A stretch of 64,000 nt of DNA, taken from the NCBI GenBank assembly GCA_903813345.2, contig CAIIXF020000007.1:8191730-8255729 (forward strand). Reading direction: 5' to 3'. The notes under the pieces were generated by a model. The model saw only the letters and a list, made by a program, of their open reading frames with translations, had not been told where the DNA came from and made no database searches. A program made the position numbers and the translations under genes. The DNA is from Owenia fusiformis. Its lineage: Eukaryota > Annelida > Polychaeta > Sabellida > Oweniidae. This document shows positions 1-12,037 of this stretch, in pieces (position 1 is the stretch's first letter; every line of letters starts with the position of its first letter).

Positions 1-1012
1 ACAAAGGTGGTTGGCATTTTACTTTGCTTTGCTTGCTCTACGAGTAGTCAATAAATATAAAGCCATATGGTGAGAATGTCTACACATTGGCGCAATTTAG
101 CCAGACAGTCGTTTGCTCCACGCCAGACCCTGGAACACGATGAAGCCTCTCGTAAGTGAAAGTTTAGCTTACTTTTATTTCTCTTTTTATTTCTCTTAAT
201 GGATAGATGATTGAGTTTTGATATAAGTAGGTTCGATGAATAAAAAACACAATAAAGTCACTTGGCAAATTGTTGTAAATATAAGACTTGGCATTGATCT
301 TGATAATTTAATTAATTGATTGTCTTGGAAGGTCCATTATACTGTATGGCTGAACAGTATGCTATAAACTGGTGTCTTTGTATCATTGATTAAAATACAC
401 AGGAGTGTCTATGTATTTTCAGAGCAGTGTCTCCAAAGCAGTGTATTTGTGTGCAGTGACAGATTTCTCGCAAAAAAAGAAATCATGTGATAGCTGAATT
501 TACATAGATATTGAGAAACTTGTAGAAGAAAGGAGTTTGAATGGGGAAAGCAGAAATCGGTATCGTACGAGAATGTGCTACCGAAAGACAGACCATATCT
601 AACTACAAAAACACAGTTTTCTAGATCAAGCAATATGCATACATTGATTTGGAGCATAATTAGTTCGCACCATTTTAAAGATAGAAATATAATGTTACAT
701 CATGTACAATGCAATGTAAATATATTTGTTTAGCAGTATACAGGATTGGCCAAAACATAATAATCCTATCTATATCCATCAAAATGTTTCATCATATTTT
801 TTTAGTATTGAACATCATGTCATTGTTTTTGAAAATGATTTTAAATACACATCTAAAGAAATTTAAAATAAAGTATAAAAAACGTTAAAGCTGTTTATGT
901 GCACTTTTTTCTAACTTGTGTTAACGTGTATATTCAGTTTTAACTCCCGTTTATGCCTGGGTTGATGCCCAATTCACAAAACAGCGTCTACCAGTCCTCC
1001 TAAATAAGCAAA
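1..1012. other. Intergenic, no supported gene
   Basis: AT-rich. At the left edge a TATA-like box (near 55-62) is followed by ATGAAGCCTCTC and a GTAAGT donor (140-157), which could be the first exon of an upstream transcript, but no second exon can be joined to it. Confidence 0.4.
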
Positions 1013-1313
1013 AATATGCATATTTTGTGCTGCATATGATCATAAAGCAATGTCAAATATACCGATCTTGGCTCCATATATGATAATGTAGTTAGTTTAT
1101 ATTCTTGTGCATGTCTCAATATAATCACATGCTGCATATCACTTATCTCAAAATATGCAGGAATACTCATGAAAAATGGCGTATATGCAGATCATATGCA
1201 AATATAACCAGTGTTAATTTCTATATATATCTAGTATACTCAACTGCTTATATTTGTCTATCCCAAATAAGCAGGTATATGCAGTTTCTGCGCTGCATAT
1301 AATCACAAGTAAA

Positions 1314-1640
1314 CAGCAAATATGCAAAGTATGTCTGAATATAAGCAAATATACTCAGTGACAGTACCCGTATATTCAGTCAGTATTCTCTGTGGATGTT
1401 TGTTATATGCAAATGTACGCAGCAAATATGCAAGTATTGCTGAATATAAGCAGTTGTAATAAGTGACAATACGCGTATATGCAGTCAGTATTCTCTGTGT
1501 ATGTTAGTTATATGCAAATGTACGCAGCAAATATGCAAGTTATGTCTGAATATAAGCAGTTGTAATTAGTGACAATACGCGTATATGCAGTCAGTATTCT
1601 CTGTGTATGTTTGTTATATGCAGCTGCATATATTTGTGTT
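1314..1640. repeat. ~106-bp tandem repeat, three units, TATGCA-rich
   Basis: CAGCAAATATGCAAG-type unit starts at 1314, 1420 and 1525. Each unit carries GTCAGTATTCTCTGTG and most carry ATGCAAAT, the POU octamer. A wider stretch (1013-1690) is also dense in TATGCA and ATGCATAT. Confidence 0.85.
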
Positions 1641-2400
1641 CCATATATGCAGTTATTGTCTGCGTTCTGTCAGTGATGATTACTGTTTATAACATGCAAT
1701 TCGAAGCAAATAAACACCAGAATTGCTCGTTATTTGCAAGCAATATTCGTTTTTTTATACAGCCACCTGGTGGTGAAACTGGTAACTACCTACTCGCATT
1801 TGGGTAATTGAGACGTCTGATTGCTTAATCCAGCGATCGTTTCCCGTCATTACATTACAAAGGTATGGTGGTGGGCAGATGAAATGAGTCTGTATTGATC
1901 CAATTAATATGTGATAGATTAAAGTGAGAGGAAAAGCAACTTTTGAGAAATCGAAATTATTTGATACCATTCGCACAGACATTCAATAGGCTAGTTTTTT
2001 ATTCATTTCATTCCTATCCAACATCAATCATTCGTGACTTTTGATGAAGTGAAATCAACTCAGGCTTCATGATCTTGTGAAACTTCAATAAGGGATCGCA
2101 TGTTTTCAATAACGCAATGCGATTAGGTAGATGACATTTTCACCACCAGGTAGCTCGTTCGGGTCAGATAGCATGGCGGGTATAGTAAAAAGTTCCCTTT
2201 AACTTAATCCCGGGAACTTAATTTACATCTGTTTTAGTGGTTCAATTTGAATATTTAATGACGCAAATCAAGATTATTTCTACTTGCATCTTGTCTATTA
2301 ACGAAGGTGTTTTATTCCCATTATAGAAAAATGCAAGAACCATGAAGTATATTAAATCTTAATAATCTAGGAAATGTTTGGGATGGAGGGGGGGATCTTA

Positions 2401-3535
2401 TATCTATGTCACCACCACAAGTAGAGACATTTGTCTCCAACTTTTTTGTGAACAATCGATGATTTGGCGGTTGGTGTTCGGCGTTCGGCATCTGCAACAA
2501 AAAGTAAGCATATAGGCGGATTAATAGTACTTTGTTAATGATTATTATAGGTTATGCATGTTGTGTCATCTGAAAGTATGCATAGGCGTAGTTAGGGAGA
2601 TGGGTGCGACCCCGATAACCAATAAAATAAAAATAGAACCATTGGATAGAAGCAGAATATAGCTTTAAAATGCTTTTTATTGAAAGCGTCTAGCTCAATT
2701 TTGAAGGCAGTTGCATGAGTTTTTGTAAAATTCAAAACAAATCTTTAAAAAAATGTTTTTGCCTTGCTTATGCCACGATCGCCCCTCGGGTAACCTGACT
2801 GAAAGCTGCCTACGCCCCTGCTGTGTAAAAAACTCACGACTTTCTGCTGGGAAGAGCGTCTGAGGACCAATATGATGCTAGCTTTTCCTATTTTAATTTG
2901 AAAATTGAGAAATCGAATCATTATCTGGTCAGAGAGTGTAATGCATCGTACATGTACATGTACAATGTCCAGTTAGAACTGATAATTTGATCTCATTCTG
3001 GGAACTTGTAGATTTTTGGGTCAATTTGAAGCAACTTGCAAAAACGTTGGGAGCGGTTGCCCCGCTCCCCCCCCCGGCCTACAATCCGTTAAATCATGCA
3101 TTGTTTCACCATTCTGATCACTTTTCGCATTTTTTTTTGCCAAAACTGTCAAAAGTTACTCTCCTTGGTAATACCCCCCCCCCTCCTTGGAAAAAACTGG
3201 CTACGGGCAAGACAGTACATACAGTACATGCACGACGCATGCAATACATTCATCGGGGTACCCTGGCTTAAGTTTAATGCATATTTGCAGCCGATGAAGA
3301 AAAAAGATTAAGAAAACACTTTTAAGAATTCAAATACCCTGTCTGTGCCAGAAAGAGGCGGTTAATTAGTATTTGTTTCGTATAGTTACTGATCAAAGAT
3401 GTCAAATTGTAGGAATCATGCAAATAATGACCGATCAGCCCAGTTTTTAAAATACCAACCGCCGAGCTCCGAACACAAAACATCGAACACCGTCAACAAA
3501 AAGTTGGAGACTATATAACAATATGTCATCTGTGT
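2401..3535. repeat. Inverted pair of a dispersed repeat
   Basis: The segment at 2401-2505 (TGTCACCACCA, TCTCCAACTTTTTTGT, GGCGGTTGGTGTTCGGCG) recurs in reverse at ~3435-3535. Further copies are at 33366 and 57425. Between the arms are the 240-bp element at 2581-2820 and two poly-C tracts (near 3066 and 3174). Confidence 0.6.
2581..2820. mobile_element. MITE-like element with GGCGTAG ends
   Basis: Starts CATAGGCGTAGTTAG and ends CTGCCTACGCCCCTG, imperfect 15-bp inverted ends. A shorter relative at 11925-12037 shares both ends and internal sequence (TTTTTGTAAAATTCAAAACAA, GCTTATGCCAC, GACTGAAAGCTG). No clear target duplication. Confidence 0.55.
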
Positions 3536-3967
3536 CACCGATTCTGGCGATGACATAATAATAACCCTTACATCCTCCCATGGATATACGAGCAGTTTTA
3601 TATCCAGTCTATCAGAGGCATATTAATAATTTTTCATTTGACTTTATATGCCTCTTTAATAATCATAGACGTCATCCTCCCGGTCAGATTATTCCTGGTC
3701 AATCATCATGCTACATGCAGATATATAAGCCACATAGGTATGAGAAAATAACTGTCACAAGAAATGAAAACAAGAATTTTGGAAAGCAACTATAAGTCAA
3801 AAATTAAAAATATATTTTAACAAAAAAGCAACACAATAAAACGTTGAAAACGTCATTGATTAAAGAAGCACAAAAAGTAACTAGCTTAATTAAAATAATC
3901 AGTTTTATCTATAATCGTGCTTTATCTGCATGTAATTTTGCAAGAGTTTGTCCCCGTCTGCTAAGGT

Positions 3968-4430
3968 GAGCCCTGTTTACACTACACGCGACATTTCAAG
4001 ACGTCTTAGCTAAAACGTTTTAGTAAAACCATGTTGAGCTTACACCACCATTTTCAAGACGTCTTATGAAATATGATTGAGTTTACACCTGTTTTTCTAA
4101 AACGTCTTAAAGATATGTAGGCATTGTAAACTTAAAAAAGCAGTTCAACACTTGTTGAAGGATGGTTCAGTCAACATAGCTTTTCGTTCGTTCAACGCAA
4201 CGCATATAAAACCGGACTAAGAGGTCTTAGCTAAAACCGATGGATTTACACTCCCTTGTAAAACGTTTTAACGCTAAGACGTTTTGTCTATCACTAGTGT
4301 CCTAAAACTTTTTAGCTAAGCACTCTTAGCCGAGAGCTCTTGAGAAAATCTGGATTTACATTACATTTGTAAAATGTTTTAACGCTAAAACGTTTTGGCC
4401 AAGACGTCTTAGGGCTCTAGTGTAAATCCA
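3968..4430. mobile_element. Palindrome-rich MITE-like element
   Basis: Begins GAGCCCTGTTTACACTA and ends in the inverted TAGGGCTCTAGTGTAAATCC. Inside, AAACGTTTTA and AAGACGTCTTAG recur in both orientations several times, so the whole could fold back on itself. No coding capacity. Confidence 0.6.
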
Positions 4431-4440
4431 AGAAATAGGG

Positions 4441-6108
4441 TTAAGGCACACGTTTCTTAAAAAAGACTTGTACGTGAAAGTAGTTCTTTAAATAATTATT
4501 TCTCCTATTTGTACTGTTTACTTGGCCGATTGAGTATAAAGACATACGGAAAACAGTCCCAAGTGAATATGAGAGTGGAACAGTATTCCCCGGGAACGAA
4601 ATAGTACACGCTCGGGTACAAGTTCTTTTAAAAACGTGTAACTTAACCTTCTTATCAAACAAAGCAAAGGAAATGTAATTACATCGTGGAATCAAGAGCC
4701 TTTACTATTTTTGGAATATGAAGACTCTCTCTTGAAAGCATTCTAGTGCATGGCTCTGATAAATCAGAATGCTAGCTCTAATGAATTTAAAATATATAAA
4801 CTTAAATACAGTACGCAAAATGCCTATCTAAAGATTAATTATTCGAAATGAATGTGGAGCTCGCCATCAAAATTGCCATCATCACCGTCAACAGACCTAC
4901 GCCAAATATTTATGAATACCTGGAAGATAAATTGAACCCTTAATTATTAACTTTTAAGTGTTAACAATAAAACAAGAAACTGCATGCATAACATGAAGTA
5001 TAAACACCCGGGTATAAACGCATTGTTGGTCGCCGAGGTAGCGTTCGTCAATTCAACTGACGGCTGACATATTCACCAACTAGGCTAATTCATGTCCAAC
5101 TCATTTAATTATGAATAGTGACTGGAGATTCCTCCATTTATGTTTAAATGGCTTAAAAAGTAGGTTAAACAACCAGCCGTCATCCGGCAGGTGAATTCAA
5201 CTCATTTATCTCATGAGTAGTACCTGCCACTATAAGTAATTGAGTTTACCACTGATAAAAAGTAGGTTAAACCACCAGCCGGCAACTGAATTCATGAATG
5301 CAACCTTAGTTCTGAAAATTATTTCTGAACTGTTTCTGCTGAATCCCATGATGCGTTTTACACCTTTCCTCGAGTGAAGACCCCCGCCCTTCTTTACGTT
5401 GTGCCTTCCTCGCATGTGTCCATGTATAACCCCAAAATTCACATGTTCCGCATGTCTGCAGCATTCCATTCATAGAAAGAACCTGTAAAAAAGAATATAA
5501 TATTTAGCAGATGAGATATCAAACGGTAACTGAGACATCAAATGTTTCAACCACGGGCCTATGGTGTTAAAACTGTATCAAAATTGGACCGTAACACATA
5601 GAATAGCGTTTAGCAGAATACATACACAATCCGTGTGATTTCATACACGGTTTGTTCGAGTTTGCACACTTTAAGCCTATGTTTGTAAAATCACACTTGT
5701 ACATGCGTGTTTGTGTATGCTTTGTTTAAAAAAGGGCCGGGGTTAAACATTGTACTTGCTTAAAATCATATAAGGTGGGGCATGCAGGCTAAATTAATAT
5801 GGGACGGGTATATTAAAATTATTAGATTAGGCTATTTCATTATTATGTGGACTTAAAAATAATGTTTGAAGTGAAAAAAATTATATTTTCGTATATTTCT
5901 GTTTGATCTGAAAAGAATATCGAAATGTATCATTGCATTACACAAATTCAACGACCAATCAGATAACAGGAGGACTTTCCCGGTATATTCAAACTTCAGA
6001 TTGAATTAATTTCGTCGAAAATAATTAGATTGGCCAGCACAATCGCAAAATTAACACTGAAAGAGGGGGATTTGGGACTTCAACTTTGGTAAGTAGATGG
6101 GTATATAT
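4441..6108. other. Intergenic, little structure
   Basis: No supported gene. A ~25-bp segment (AAAAAGTAGGTTAAAC followed by ACCAGCC) occurs at ~5155 and ~5261, a local direct duplication. Confidence 0.5.
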
Positions 6109-6118
6109 GTGGTGAAAC

Positions 6119-6423
6119 CAAGGAGGATTGGCTCCCAGAGTGCACCACCGATATTCTGTCCCATATATGGGTATGTCGTAATACAAAATTCGAATTCAAA
6201 CAGCCGCCATTTTGTTCACTTCAACATTTAAATCGTGAATTTTGGTCTTATTTCCAAACGAAAAATTCCAAAACTCACAAGAAATGATCGAGATATTGGT
6301 TCGAATCTTTTGAACTGTTTATTTTGAATTTATAGTCGGTTTTAATTTCAGAAAATAACGACATTTCGACGTTTTCATTGTTGGAAAATATCGAGTTTCG
6401 ATCCTGGGAGCCAATCCTCCTTG
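6119..6423. mobile_element. 305-bp MITE with perfect 20-bp TIRs and 9-bp TSD (Mutator-like)
   Basis: Left end CAAGGAGGATTGGCTCCCAG (6119-6138) is the exact reverse complement of the right end (6404-6423). Both sides are flanked by the 9-bp direct repeat TGGTGAAAC (6110-6118 and 6424-6432). A 9-bp duplication is typical of Mutator-like elements. No coding sequence inside, so it is non-autonomous; intact ends suggest fairly recent insertion. Confidence 0.88.
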
Positions 6424-6432
6424 TGGTGAAAC

Positions 6433-8280
6433 TCAATATGCAAAAAAGTCCAGAGGGGTCTTGATTATGCTATCCTATGGCATAGAGCCTATTTAACTAT
6501 TCTGTCTCTATCGATGCATTATACTCGATCGGCACCAGTATAAACACCTCAAATATCCCTTATTACTTGCCCCTGGCCTTCCTTTGAGTTGACATACAGG
6601 GTATTCGGGAAAGCCCGGACGCGACAATAATTATTATCCTATGATTGAAACAGGGAAATCAAACTAACAAGGTTAATTAATTGAACCTCAAGAGTGCATA
6701 TACCAAGGGCGTTACAATACCCGGGAATTTATCGGTTCGTGCAGTACTTGTTTGTGATAGCGCCCTCTGTAGGTCACTGTGCTTATAGCCTACAGTAATA
6801 CGGGGTAGGAAATCAGGAATTCGGTCAGTTTCTATCCGTCGATTTCGCTATGAATTGAAGCAAGTGTGACCACTTTATCCACTTAACTAATTTGATAATT
6901 GATTAAATCTTTAAACAAAATCGATAAACACGTTATACACTTCCTATCTCCTTAGAAATTAGCATGTATTTATGGATTGTGTTTTCGAACAAGGCTCGAC
7001 CCATAAATAGGGAAATCCTTATGCTAATTAGTATGACGTCATATTTTCCTGGGGAATCCTAGATTTCAAAGCCTCAGTCTGTTATTGTGTCAAATGTAAA
7101 CGCTCTTTTGCAGACAGAAAATTGACAGATTAGCTTTTAACTTTCAGCTTTGATGTTTAAATATTCTGTATTTCTACCGGACTTCTTGCTGAATATCATA
7201 TAATGTTACTTGATTTGGACCATTGCCTGATTGATCATTCTGAAATTTTGATTGTGATTCATGACTGATTGGCAAGAAAAATAATTCCTATTGTTTTCCA
7301 GCGAAGTCAAAATGTTACAGCATGAGTTATAATGTCGACTTTGCATCATATTAAATTCATCTAGTGATTAGAAGTCCATGCACAAACATACACATAAGAG
7401 ACAAACACACCCTGGCTCCAGGCCGTGGATGGAAATATAAAACTATTTAAGGCACAAACTGGTATTAAAGGTGCAATAATTAGTGCAGAGGGGTCATTCA
7501 ACGATCATGGACCAGTGTCAAAATATATTTAAGTTTGGATATTTCATCAAGACTAACATATATTTTTATTATCTACAAAGAAACCCCCTAGATAAACATT
7601 AGTTTACCTGATATTCCTCTTGTAACATGGTGGATCTTAAAACATAAAAGTGGAAGTCCCCTTTTTGAAGCTTTGAACTGAATTTACACTTTTTAATGCT
7701 GAAATTGATAATTTATCCATACATTTTAAGAAAATAGGTATGTTAAAGAAGATGTTAAACCAAATGTTGCCTTGATAGCTCAGAAAAAATGAAAAAACTT
7801 TCCTATTTTCTCTACAGTCCTTATTGCCCCTTTAATAGACCGATGTGTAGTGTCTGCCATGTATTGAAGGTAAACCAATCTGCATTATTAATGTTTCTTC
7901 TATCAATACATGGATTGTGCAATGGAAAAGCAATGGCACAATCAAAAATGTGCATATCAATCGTGAATATCTCTCGGTTCAAAGCTTATTTCCAACAGAA
8001 TCGTGTCAAAATATGTGTCTGAGTAACAGTTATACATTATAAGATCGCAAACGTTTACCAATTATCAGCCGAATGGCTCATTTTCAACGAAATGTCCTTA
8101 AGACAACAGCCCTGGGTCGCGCCTGAGACCAAAAACTATTTCAAATAGCCCTCCCCTAATTATATTGGATAATCACATTTATGTGTGCGCGCGCAGCTCA
8201 TCTACTGAACGAAACGCCACTTTCCGCTGAAATCACCGGGTATTGATCTTTCCCTTGCATATACTATAATATTTATAACG
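6433..8280. other. Intergenic, no feature seen
   Basis: No exon, repeat or RNA gene that I can support; the short ORF at 7789-8022 has no recognisable product. Confidence 0.5.
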
Positions 8281-8286
8281 TCATTG

Positions 8287-8391
8287 TCCAATTTGGATAT
8301 GTCAATCGAATGACGTCATTGTTATAATGATCTGATGACGTCACACGCAAAACTACTGAAGTGGAAAATGGCGGAACATCAAGGACAAGAC
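8287..8391 (+). promoter_or_regulatory. CRE-containing promoter and candidate first exon
   Basis: Two perfect TGACGTCA palindromes (8311-8318, 8336-8343) and a CCAAT box (near 8287) precede an ATG at 8368 in good context (GAAAATGG). The frame reads MAEHQGQD up to a consensus donor GTAAGT at 8392. CREB/ATF-type promoter with a first exon is the simplest reading, but no downstream exon keeps the frame, so the transcript may be noncoding or the gene decayed. Confidence 0.4.
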
Positions 8392-8783
8392 GTAAGTTAA
8401 GATTTTGATCTATTTATAGTGGTCCTTGTCACTTATTATCTATTTCTTTATCAATAAATACCTTTGACTTTGAAGTTATTTGTAAAACCATCGTAAATCT
8501 AAAATATTTCAACCAAGGGTCCGTACAAATTCAGGCACCTGATTATGGAAAACCTCAGTGGGTCTCTCGCAATTTGTTTTACAATGCAACAACATTTACC
8601 AAGGATGGAATGATTTCATGCAAGACCTGTGTTCCAAAGAGACGTCTTTGACATCATGGATCATAGATGCACCATTCACATCCAATGGACATTAAACCTA
8701 AACAATCTTGTAAATAAAAACTATTCTCTGCATTCAGCATGTAGCCTATGCATAAGCTTACACATATTTCTTTATTTCTGTAG

Positions 8784-10500
8784 ACAGTTACATGAAGACT
8801 TGGCAGAGCTAGGACTTTGGTGCAGGTGAAGGTCACGTAGAGAGATTATCTCCAATGAAATCGGTAAGTATAGGCTATACTTGTAATATTGAATATCTTT
8901 CAAGTCACGTCAACAATTGAGACTTTAAGCAATGCACATAAAATTGAACGGGAAACCTGTACGTATAAATCGCCCTATACAAATGCATGTAGTTTTCTCA
9001 CATAAAACAATCGTTCGGCACAGTGTTTACTTAGTCCGTTGCTTAGACTACACATCATCGTGTACTATGCCATTGATAGTTATACAGCTGGTTTTCTATG
9101 CTACACATTAAACATGCTCGTTTCGTAAGATATTTGAAACTAAAACATGTATGACATACATCATTTCCTTCAGAAAGCATTATACTACTAGTATGCATCG
9201 AAATCAAAATTGCCAGCATAGTATTCAAAAGACATGAGTATAATGATTCCCGTTGCCACCAACGTGAAATTGCAAATCTTCCGTTCTAAACACAGATCTG
9301 AAACTGATCGGGTATCTGAAAATTCAGAGGCTTTGCGTTCACGGTTACGTTGTGAAAAATTCGCTAGCTTAAACTCTCAAATAATGCGTTGCATTATCCT
9401 GCTGCAAATAAATGACGTTACTAGAATCAAACCAGTCAGTTCTAACACTTATCATTTGATTCAATAATGTGAGCTCATGTGTTCGGTGTTTTTACCGTAA
9501 TTGAAAATCCAGTACAATGCATGTTATTGGCGTACGTACATGGTAGATCTTTTATATCCATGTAAATAAGTACGGTATATAATTTGTGAATGTCACAGTA
9601 TTCTATTTTTATTTTGATTGCAGTTGATCTTCAGAGGAACTTCTTGGGAGACAGAACAGACATGTTAGGGGAGAGATAGAATAGATCTGACCAAAATGAC
9701 CCTTGTGCTTTGGCTAAGAAGTGAATCGACCTGTTTAGGATAGCAGAGGAAACATTTCGAAGGTTCGCGCGTATATTAATTAAAAATAACGTTATAAATT
9801 ATACTTGGTGAACAAAGTACATTGCGCCATCTGGCCATAAATCATAGAATCTCGGTCTTTATTCTTAAATAAGTCTATACTCATTGTTCCAAGTTTTGAT
9901 AGCGATCTTATTTGAGTATATTTTGAAGATTCAATGTTTAAATTCCAGGTACTCCAACATATCCAAGAGCACAGTCGGATAATCTACTGGCAGCAAGGAA
10001 GGCTAGAGAGAGCAGGTGAGTTGTCAGTGAATATACTAGTATTCGCAGGTTTTATCATCACCAAGCCAATTCTAATTTTAAGAAAGTTATTTCACATAAT
10101 TCCCATATTATTAGCTTCGAGGTTAAATGAAGTTTTCTTGAATCTTAAGATCTGGGGTTTATTAAACGCCAATCAATACGTTGAACGTCTTTTTTTTCGG
10201 ATAGCTTCTTGCGCAAACCTTTGAAAGATGCATAATGAAAATATGAACACATACTTAATTTATATTTTTTACCATTTCAGGAAATCCTGCACAACAAACG
10301 GTGACTTCCTCTGATGAAGCTGTATAAATAACATGGACAATTGATGCAACTTTTTTATATAGTTAATAATCATTTTCAAATGTATTTTACAATATTGTAA
10401 TATATTTTATGCTTAAAAATGTTACACTCGTGTGTTTCTTTCATTTCATAGATGTTCTGATTATTAAAATAACACTACAGAAAATACAAATAAAAACTCT
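8784..10500 (+). ncRNA. Possible spliced transcript downstream of the CRE promoter
   Basis: Segments with acceptor- and donor-like borders: 8784 to 8825 or 8861 (TTCTGTAG before it, GTAAGT after the longer form), from 9624 (TTGCAG), 9949-10015 (TTCCAG, then GTGAGT) and from 10281 (TTTCAG), with AATAAA near 10488. Frames break at several joints, so if transcribed it is more likely noncoding or a relic. No homology recognised. Confidence 0.25.
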
Positions 10501-10867
10501 CTCGAATATTAACAGTTAACGTACATTGAGTCCTGACAAGACAAGCATTGGATTTATAAGAGTTGGCATTGTGATGCACAAATATGTATGAACAAAATAG
10601 TTGAAAGGAAATGATGGTACACGAACCAATAGTAGCAGTAGCTCATAACATAGGTATATCTTTGTCAGATGTCATAGAAATGGTAAAACGTAGAATAAAA
10701 TGATTCAAAACATGATTTGATTTTTGACAGCCTCTAATATTAATTCGAATGTGCAAGTTATAAGAATAAAAGGGAAATATGCTTAATGATTTGGGGTGTA
10801 AAAGTGAAACTTTTAAAGCATAATTATAATTATAAACTGGATGAAATCCTAAATTATCCTGATCCTA

Positions 10868-11043
10868 TAAAACGGCGCTGTACGGTACCGTTCAAGAAAC
10901 AACGTTGTACAATACTGTTCAAACAACGTTGAACGGCGCTGTTTCTCAAACAACGTTGTACAACACTGTACTCGAACGACACTTGTCAACGTTGTTCAAA
11001 CGACGTTGTACAGCGTTGTTAACAACGTTGTACAGCGTTGTTA
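10868..11043. repeat. Cluster of CAACGTTG palindromes
   Basis: About six copies of (A)ACAACGTTGTAC or close variants in ~150 bp, interspersed with GGCGCTGT and CAGCGTTGTT. Each core is self-complementary and neighbouring units are complementary to each other, so the stretch could extrude as a cruciform. Confidence 0.75.
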
Positions 11044-11924
11044 GATGATGATGCGGATTGGGGGTGTATGTGATCTTGCACTTACTCAAAGGTGAAACCA
11101 GAAATTACAAGTGAACGGATCAACCCTAATATGGAACAAAAATGATTGAAAATAAAATTTAAGTGAGAAAAAATGAGTTAAAATTGCAATTTGCATTATA
11201 GCATGCTTTTCCATGTCTATTTCGCTAATTCCAAAATGTTGACTTTACTCTCTATAATTATATGGAGGTCGATGATCAGATTTGAACCTCTTTTCTTGTT
11301 CAAATTATAGTGTTCATACTAGTGTCGTGAAATACTGTAGGCTAGTAAAGTAGCTAACATGATTCAATTAGAAATTTTCCTTAATCAAGATTTACACTTT
11401 TTAAGTGTTGAAGCTGACGTTGTAAAAATTGAATTGCGAGTGACTCCCTTTGTGTACATTTGGTATTTGTATTTGAATTCATGATTATATTTTGTAAATG
11501 AAGTGGTGACATCTTTAACACACTCATATAACTAAAGTTCGATTAGAAATTTGTTTGAGGACTATCTAAAATATCATCACTATATAAATCCCATTTATAT
11601 TTTTTATAATGAGATAAATAAATATGTACTAGATAGATTGATCTCCACAATTGGTTGTTTCGATTCATTTCTTCAGTAGCGATGCTCCCGGGATATATTC
11701 TCAGTATTAGTTGGTCGTTTGGAGCATATATTGGCGACATCTTTCAATTTCCAACAATATCGCGTGTAAATCAAAGCTATTAATTGAGAAAATGTTTCAC
11801 TAAAAACATAAACATAAGTAATTAATTAGAGGTAAAAAGTGCAAATCTCTAAAAATCTCACGAAAAAAACGAGAATTTGTGAGATTTCAAAGCTATTTAG
11901 AAACATCTCTATTACAATATCATG

Positions 11925-12037
11925 CATAGGCGTTCATAAATTTTTGTAAAATTCAAAACAACTTAATCTTTTTTGCGTTGCTTATATGCCACATTCACAC
12001 CCCCTGATCTGATGACTGAAAGCTGGCTACGCCCCTG
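11925..12037. mobile_element. Second, internally deleted GGCGTAG-type MITE-like element
   Basis: Begins CATAGGCG and ends GCTGGCTACGCCCCTG, sharing internal TTTTTGTAAAATTCAAAACAA and ACTGAAAGCTG with 2581-2820, but about half as long. Confidence 0.5.

Noticed and set aside
140-151. First exon MKPL of a second gene at the left edge
   Set aside because: TATA-like box and donor are present, but four codons without any joinable exon are not enough.
5230-5469. Reverse-strand ORF of 79 residues
   Set aside because: No recognisable domain, no splice or promoter context, length within chance for AT-rich DNA.
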